Shown here: positions 58,671 to 64,000 of the stretch, one piece after another
Layout: the number at the start of each line of letters is the position of its first letter
Numbering within the stretch: the first letter of the stretch is position 1
NCBI GenBank assembly: GCA_010645155.1
Contig: JAAGOF010000209.1
Span: forward strand, 493,492-557,491
Length of the DNA: 64,000 nucleotides
DNA from: Tigriopus japonicus
Lineage: Eukaryota; Arthropoda; Copepoda; Harpacticoida; Harpacticidae
Reading direction: 5' to 3'
The notes under the pieces: generated by a model
Database searches by the model: none
Seen by the model: only the letters and a program-made list of their open reading frames with translations
What the model was told of the DNA's origin: nothing
Program-made: the position numbers and the translations under genes

Positions 58671-59384
58671 AACTTTCTGGAGAAACTGGAAATACGCAGG
58701 TTGTCCTTTCAAATTGTTTGTTTTTCGGAACACTATCCTAATAGACTTTGGTGGAAAAGTTAATTTCATTTTGAGGCACCGGATTAAGCTCCTTGCAATC
58801 CCTAAAAGATATTTTGTGAAATTATGACAAAGTTTAACGCATCTTTAAAAAAAGAATTTGAACACAAGGGAGAAGGATCTATTTGAAAATATTTTAACGG
58901 CCATGAAGAATAGGGTTAAAAATGACAGTCATACCTTAGAACAACGAACAAAAAAGACTTGCTGGTGGGGATACCTAATGTAACCCAAAACTAAAATTTG
59001 AATTTTAAAACTTCAATAAACCCAGCCTTTGGCTTTTTCACAGCATTAACTTGCGTTGGCGATCTGGCAAATCAAGGGCAAGTTGTATCTTTGAGTATCC
59101 TCATAAATTACTAAAAATGATTGTAAAATGTATCATTAAAGTACTAGAACTAAGCATTGAATTTTTTACTCCTTAATAGGTGACATTTGCGTTGCTTATC
59201 CGTTTAACCCCTTAGCCGCTTTTCCCTATGCTTCAACCAATCGGTGTTTTGAATACCAATCATCGTGAAACCCGATTGGTTCGTTCATAGGAATAAACAG
59301 TTAAGCGGTAAAGTGGACAAGCCTCGGAAAAATCAACCAATGTGAGCCAAATGTTGCAAAATTGTCCTAGTAAAGGTTGATGGC

Positions 59385-59489
59385 CTACACGTCAAATAAT
59401 TCATCAAATAGCATGACAAATATTTGTCGAAACCTTGAATCGCACTTGGCACATTTCGACAAACATTTGTCAAATTATTTGACGTGTAG
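59385..59489. repeat. 105-bp hairpin (inverted repeat)
   Basis: CTACACGTCAAATAATT at the left is matched by the inverse AATTATTTGACGTGTAG at the right. The inner parts also pair (GACAAATATTTGTCGAAA with TTTCGACAAACATTTGTC), with a 12-nt bulge on the left side. It may be a tiny foldback MITE. Confidence 0.75.
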
Positions 59490-60023
59490 ACCAGGGTTAA
59501 AAAAATTGGCTAGAATTTGATTTGACCCAACACCAACCCATTTTCAAAGTAGACCTGCATTTACACGGGTAAGCGTCACTCACAACTACGCAGAGCGTAC
59601 TCGCATTCTCAGAGGGGAAATGATGTCTAGTATCGTAGGAAAGGCGCGTTTACTAAAAGAGAAGAAAAGAGAGGAGCTAGGGGGAAAAGAAAGGAGAGTA
59701 TATACATGGGCGGCGTCGTCCTCGGTTGTTCCTCGGCCTCTTGCGTCCTCGGGCATTCAAGCGTCGGTCGAGAGGCTGCCGAATAAAACGGATAAGAAGC
59801 AAGCCATACATAGGGCACGACAGACAGAATGAAGGGGAAGTAATTTTTGGGCCTCCCACTCTTTTCCTCGAGCTTTGTTCCCTCCGTCCGTTAGCAGCAA
59901 GTTTCGAAGGGAAAACTCGCGCCGAGAGATCTTGAGTGTTCTTCAAGTTTCTGGTGTCCTCCCCCAAAGTCTAGTTGGCAAGAATTATCCCTTGGTGTTG
60001 TTTTTGATTCCAAAACCATCATC

Positions 60024-60146
60024 ATGTCTGATGCCGAGAAGAATTCAGTGGCTGCCATGCTCAATCCTGCAACAGGAGGAGGAGGTGGGGCCCATCACCA
60101 TGTGGTCCCTACTGAAAGGTGTGGAGCACTGAATGTTTTCATTGAG
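60024..60146 (+). CDS. first coding exon of an unrecognised gene (41 aa)
   Basis: The ATG at 60024 sits in a good context (A at -3) after a G+C-richer leader. The frame reads MSDAEKNSVAAMLNP, a glycine run, HHH, then CGALNVFIE, and meets a consensus donor, GAG/GTGAGT, at 60146 in phase 0. No acceptor plus coding continuation could be recognised between there and the window end, so the rest probably lies beyond 64,000. The N-terminus is not diagnostic of any family I know. Confidence 0.55.
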
Positions 60147-61569
60147 GTGAGTCACATTGGTACATTGGTAACCAATCAGTATGTAAAAAGGTAAATAAAT
60201 CCTGGCACTGTTATGCCGTCAGCTGATCGGTCCAAAATTCGAGATCCTGACATTTTTTGAGAACGACCCAAGGTAGGAAAACATCTTGGAAAGCAGCCAG
60301 ATTTTCCTGCGAGAGAAAGATGTAGGTATGCGACGAGATGACAATATGGGTTCAAAAGTTGATACCATGATCTTGGGATGAATTGAACCAATTTGGAAAT
60401 AGTCTGTGGAAAAAAAGTTCCAAGGGAACCTTGAAAGTTTTCCTAAAGATCGTTATAGGAGAGGAACATTTCCATAGAATTTTGATAGAGCATGGACCAC
60501 TGATTCCATGGAGGCTATTACGACGATTGGGGTTGAAAGAGAGGAAAAGGGTCTTGTTTATGTCCAAACCTTATTGAGACAAAGAATGATCAACGTGAAG
60601 TGGAACGAACGAGAAGACGGTCCATTCTCGCAGACGGTTTGGATCAATGGTGGAACCATTTAGGAAGTGATATCTCAGTCCAGAATGGGATGTGTTTTCT
60701 TGATCAAGGAAGTGACACGAAACCGGAAATGAATTGCACTACGTGTGAAGGCGATATTTGAGAAATTATTTTCTAAACCCTCTGAATATTAAATCATTAT
60801 TGAAAATAGAAATCTTTATCAGATGGTCTATGACAATGGCCATGTCAGATTCATGTAATGAATGGAAAGAAACACTTAGATTTACATTTTAAAGGAAACA
60901 AGCTGATCATCACTCTTGTGACAAGTTTCAGATTTTTGATTACTTTTTACGTGAATTCGCTTTTCTTTATGAAGTTGAAGTTTAATCGTGTACCAGTCAA
61001 GTTTGAATGTGCCTAAGTTCAAAATTATCTGACATGTCTCATCATTGTTCCACGGTTCCACGACGTCCTTGAAAAAGTTAAGGCAACTTGTCGAAAGTTA
61101 TTGGACCAATCAAGACACACATGCACACACATTAGCGGACTCGAATTAAGCTTACAGCACCATGCCATTTCGTAATCATTTATTCACTACCTCCGTCATT
61201 CCCACTTAATGCTAGGTTAGTTATCTTGATAATTCTATGACACATGGAATCATCCATCTCGTGTAGTAAGAAAGAAAGAAAGCTCACAGGAATGTTTCGC
61301 CTTCTCCAATGTACTCATATATCGTACTGTTTTGTCTGTTGAAGAGCAAAATGTTGATTTAGGGGGCAAAATACCTTGAGTACTCAACTCAACCTGGCCC
61401 CTCCTCACTCACGTGAAGTAAGTTTCAAAAAGAAAGGTTACGAGAGTGTTGCTTTGCGAAGGAAAGACTTTTTTGTGTCCACCCAATAGAGCATATCCTC
61501 GTATAAAAAAGAAGAAATTTGAAGCTAGCCAAAAATGAGCTCGGATTGACGGGAGATATTGGGCTCACA

Positions 61570-61952
61570 CAAGAACCACTTGAAGCCTGGACTGGGAGAC
61601 TAGTTAGAAGAATTATGATTTCCAATTGGAACAAATTCCTCAAATGAGTTGCCTTGACTACAAGTTTCAATTTTAGCTAAATCAAATGCCCGAGGGAAAA
61701 ATTGCTATGTACTGATGAGAGCATAAAATGACTAAGCTCGTCCCCTTGGAATAAGAAATTACCAAAAGAGGGCCAGTGTAATGAGCTTTGAAATAGCAAA
61801 ATTCCAGACAAAGATCTTCAGTTGTGTAAAACAATTGTAAAACCTAATCCGTCCATCATCAGGAAAATCTCATTTTAACGCTACTGACTATTTCTTATTG
61901 GAAATGAAAAAAAATCGCTAGCCTAACAGTCCAGAGAGACTATGGAGTTCTG
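61570..61952. mobile_element. foldback MITE family, copy D, diverged
   Basis: The left end is CAAGAACCACTTGAAGCC, followed by TGGACTGGGAGACTAG; the right end has CTAGCCTAACAGTCCA. The centre keeps TTACCAAAAGAGGGCC. Clearly the same family as copies A, B and F but older. Confidence 0.7.
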
Positions 61953-62134
61953 GACTTTATGAAACAACGATTTAAATTCCAAAAGGAAAGCGTTCGAATT
62001 AACTTGGGCCAATCCAAGGTCAGAACTTTTTGACGGAGTTTCGAAATAAATATTGACAAAGTTTTGAAGTTACGTAAAAGATTTTTTAACCGGGAGAAAG
62101 TCAGGTGTTAACTGCTGTACTACTTTTGCAAAAC

Positions 62135-62217
62135 CAAATAACTTGACAGGCGTGAGATTCGAACCTAAAATAGGAAGAAAAAAGACCAGAGCCAGTTGCG
62201 CTACCAGCTGTTTATTT
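62135..62217 (-). tRNA. degraded tRNA-like sequence (pseudogene or SINE head)
   Basis: On the minus strand, GGTAGCGCAACTGG (box A type) is followed about 40 nt later by GGTTCGAATCTC (box B type), with ends that pair six of seven as an acceptor stem. The T-stem and anticodon stem do not pair properly, and the anticodon region is a pyrimidine run. It is therefore a tRNA pseudogene or a SINE remnant rather than a working gene. Confidence 0.45.
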
Positions 62218-62490
62218 TCATAAAAAATTCAAAGATGTGTTTTAAGAATGTTTTAAGTGCAATTTGAACGTTTTTGCCCGCGACCTAATCAACCAAAGTT
62301 AAGAAAGTGATTGCCATTGCATTTTACATCACAAACTGGTCTCAAAGTTGTTCGAATTTAAAAATGACTTCTCCGCCTCAAAGAAACACCGTTCATCCAC
62401 AAAATACCTGAACGGGAAAACAGTCCAATAAACCGGGACTTCTATCGTTTCCCTTTTTAATTGTTCTATGTACAATCAAATTGGTTGATT

Positions 62491-62621
62491 CAAAAAGCGT
62501 TGAATTTCTGGAGTGGGAGGCTAACAATGAGAACTATGATTTCCTGAAGGATTAAGTCTATTGAGTTCTTCTTCAAACAAGAACTGGCTTGTATTCTGCA
62601 TATGTTAATTTTCAGCTCAAT
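62491..62621. mobile_element. foldback MITE family, copy E, left fragment
   Basis: Begins CAAAAAGCGTTGAATTTC and TGGAGTGGGAGGCTAAC and runs about 130 bp to TTTTCAGCTCAAT. There a complete copy F begins in the same orientation. The missing remainder does not resume after F, so this is a truncated copy. Confidence 0.75.
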
Positions 62622-63071
62622 CAAGAAGCACTGAAAACTGGAGTGGGAGGCTAACGGTGAGAATTATGATTTTTAGAAGGATTAATTCAATTGCGTTCTT
62701 CTACCAACGAGACCTGGCTTGTATTCAGTAGACGACGTATTTCAAATTTCAGCTCAATCGAATGGCAGAGTGAAAAGTTATGCCTTCTCAAACTTATGTC
62801 CTGAAGAGAGCATAGAATGAATGAATTCGCCCTTTTGTGGTAAAACAATTACCAGAAAAGGGCTAGTTCATTCCTTCTCGGTAGGATTTGCACAGAACTT
62901 TGACAGAGCGTATCTATCTTTTGACTCCGACGTTCGATTGAGCTGAAAATTACGTATTCGAGTCAACATGGACAAGGTCTCTTTTGCAGGAAAACGTAAT
63001 TAAACCGTTCCTACTGGCAATCACGATTCCTCTCGTTAGCCTCACAGTCCAAAGAAATTTAGTGGTTCTTG
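62622..63071. mobile_element. foldback MITE family, copy F (450 bp)
   Basis: Left end CAAGAAGCACTGAAAAC with TGGAGTGGGAGGCTAACGG, right end TTTAGTGGTTCTTG. The centre is CCCTTTTGTGGTAAAACAA then TTACCAGAAAAGGG. It is close to copy A in sequence, so relatively young. It abuts copy E on the left. Confidence 0.85.
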
Positions 63072-63072
63072 G

Positions 63073-63219
63073 TTGATTATCCGACATCCAGTAGTCTAGA
63101 AATCTTCGAGTACGTGCTGGAGATTGATATGTCTCAAGCGTTTCCGCACTGAAAGAGACGAAAAAGAAAAGTGCAACAAGAAGTGCAAGCCTACATTTGC
63201 CACACCTTTCCAAGAACAT
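63073..63219 (-). CDS. possible first exon of a secreted peptide
   Basis: An ATG at 63219 opens MFLERCGKCR followed by a strongly hydrophobic stretch (LALLVALFFFVSFSA), a typical signal peptide with a plausible cleavage site. Then comes a short region with a dibasic ARTRR site. Beyond about 63,072 the frame runs into foldback MITE F, so any genuine exon must end before that. No strong donor was seen. This could be a neuropeptide-type precursor start or a chance frame. Confidence 0.3.
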
Positions 63220-64000
63220 TAGTGCTTCGTGTTTTATAAAATCTTGAGTATGTCTTATATTTCATTTTTTGTCTTCTGTTTTTGGACACTTTTAGCGCTT
63301 TTCTTCTTGTATGTATCATGTCCAGAAGCTGCACCGAATTCTTCTATAGCGGCGCGAAGGAAGATGAAGGGTTGCCATTCTTAGTTTTTATGGGGCTAAG
63401 TAATTTCCCGGACATTTCACCGCTTTTTCCACAGATCCAAAAAAAAGTTTTGATTGCTTTTTACCTTGACATTACGCCGTGGCAAAGAACGACGAGAAAC
63501 AATTCAATCATGTTATTAAAGCAAAATTAATATTTTCGATACAATCATCGATTCTAGGTTTCTATTTTAAGTGCTTTACCTTAACCTTCGGTTTTTGGTG
63601 ACTCGACCAAAACTATTTTGTTTGAAATCGGATAGGCTTTGTGTGGTCCAAAAGTTTGGAATGAAAAACTATCTTTAGCTAGCTCCACTTAAAAAACAAC
63701 TCAATAGCTTCAGCACCGCAAAAGTGATTAAAGGACATTATTTAAAAAAAAAGAGGTGAATTTCACGATATTCAACCGACTCAATGGCAAAACGCAAATT
63801 GTAGAGGAAAAGGAAAATAGAAAGGGTTACTTATAAAACAAGTTTATGAATTAAAATTCAAATATGACATTTCAAAGCTGTTTCAATTCAACCATTTTTT
63901 GAGGTTTAGCCTCAATAAAGCCTCCCCATCAATATGTTTAGGACTTGCCAAACTATCTCAACTACCATGTTCATGGGAGTTTCTGAGGCAGGCAAAGAAA

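Larger units (their letters stand above)
55200..60023. other. intergenic region downstream of the LRMDA-like gene
   Basis: Holds a 144-bp tandem duplication, a truncated SINE, a 700-bp foldback and a 105-bp hairpin, listed separately. The rest is AT-rich. The last 450 bp before 60,024 are richer in G+C and probably contain the promoter and leader of the next gene. Confidence 0.5.
60147..64000. other. presumed first intron of the 60-kb gene, repeat-rich
   Basis: Contains foldback MITE copies D, E and F, a degraded tRNA-like sequence, and a short minus-strand signal-peptide frame. I see no plus-strand exon continuing the 60,024 gene. 63.25-64.0 kb is AT-rich with nothing I can support. Confidence 0.4.

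Overview
This is eukaryotic, almost certainly animal, nuclear DNA: AT-rich by eye, long gene-free stretches, GT-AG introns of 1 to 10 kb, and several transposon families. The gene set (an EF-hand protein, an LRMDA-type leucine-rich-repeat protein) and a maT-type mariner fit an arthropod. A crustacean such as a copepod is my guess, not something the sequence proves.

Layout. 1-11,285 holds no gene I can support, apart from one broken reading frame (2746-3267) and simple or degenerate repeats (3.8 kb, 8.7-9.2 kb). 11,286-13,871 (minus) is one very large exon of a low-complexity, tyrosine-motif-rich protein of at least 861 residues; its stop codon overlaps a good splice donor, so it may continue. 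13.9-30.2 kb is gene-poor, with unusual ATTACAATTAC arrays at 28.5-29.3 kb. 30,280-41,867 (minus) is a three-exon calmodulin-like gene (205 residues) whose 10-kb first intron contains a complete mariner (37,249-38,583, DD37D, TA duplications, open transposase), a tRNA-derived SINE and a foldback MITE. 41.9-50.7 kb is intergenic and carries two near-identical non-autonomous hAT-type elements with intact 8-bp target duplications. 50,752-55,199 (plus) is a five-exon gene coding for 348 residues that I read as an LRMDA (C10orf11) homologue; all splice phases agree. 55.2-60.0 kb holds a second SINE, a 144-bp tandem duplication and a 700-bp foldback. 60,024-60,146 is the first coding exon of an unrecognised plus-strand gene that runs on without another exon I can identify. 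A short minus-strand signal-peptide frame lies at 63.1-63.2 kb.

The genes do not form a pathway. The notable content is two genes rebuilt exon by exon, plus at least five repeat families with readable insertion histories: mariner, hAT-like MITE, a six-copy foldback MITE, a tRNA-SINE, and an older repeat into which the SINE and a MITE have inserted. I did not find a convincing new multi-gene system.
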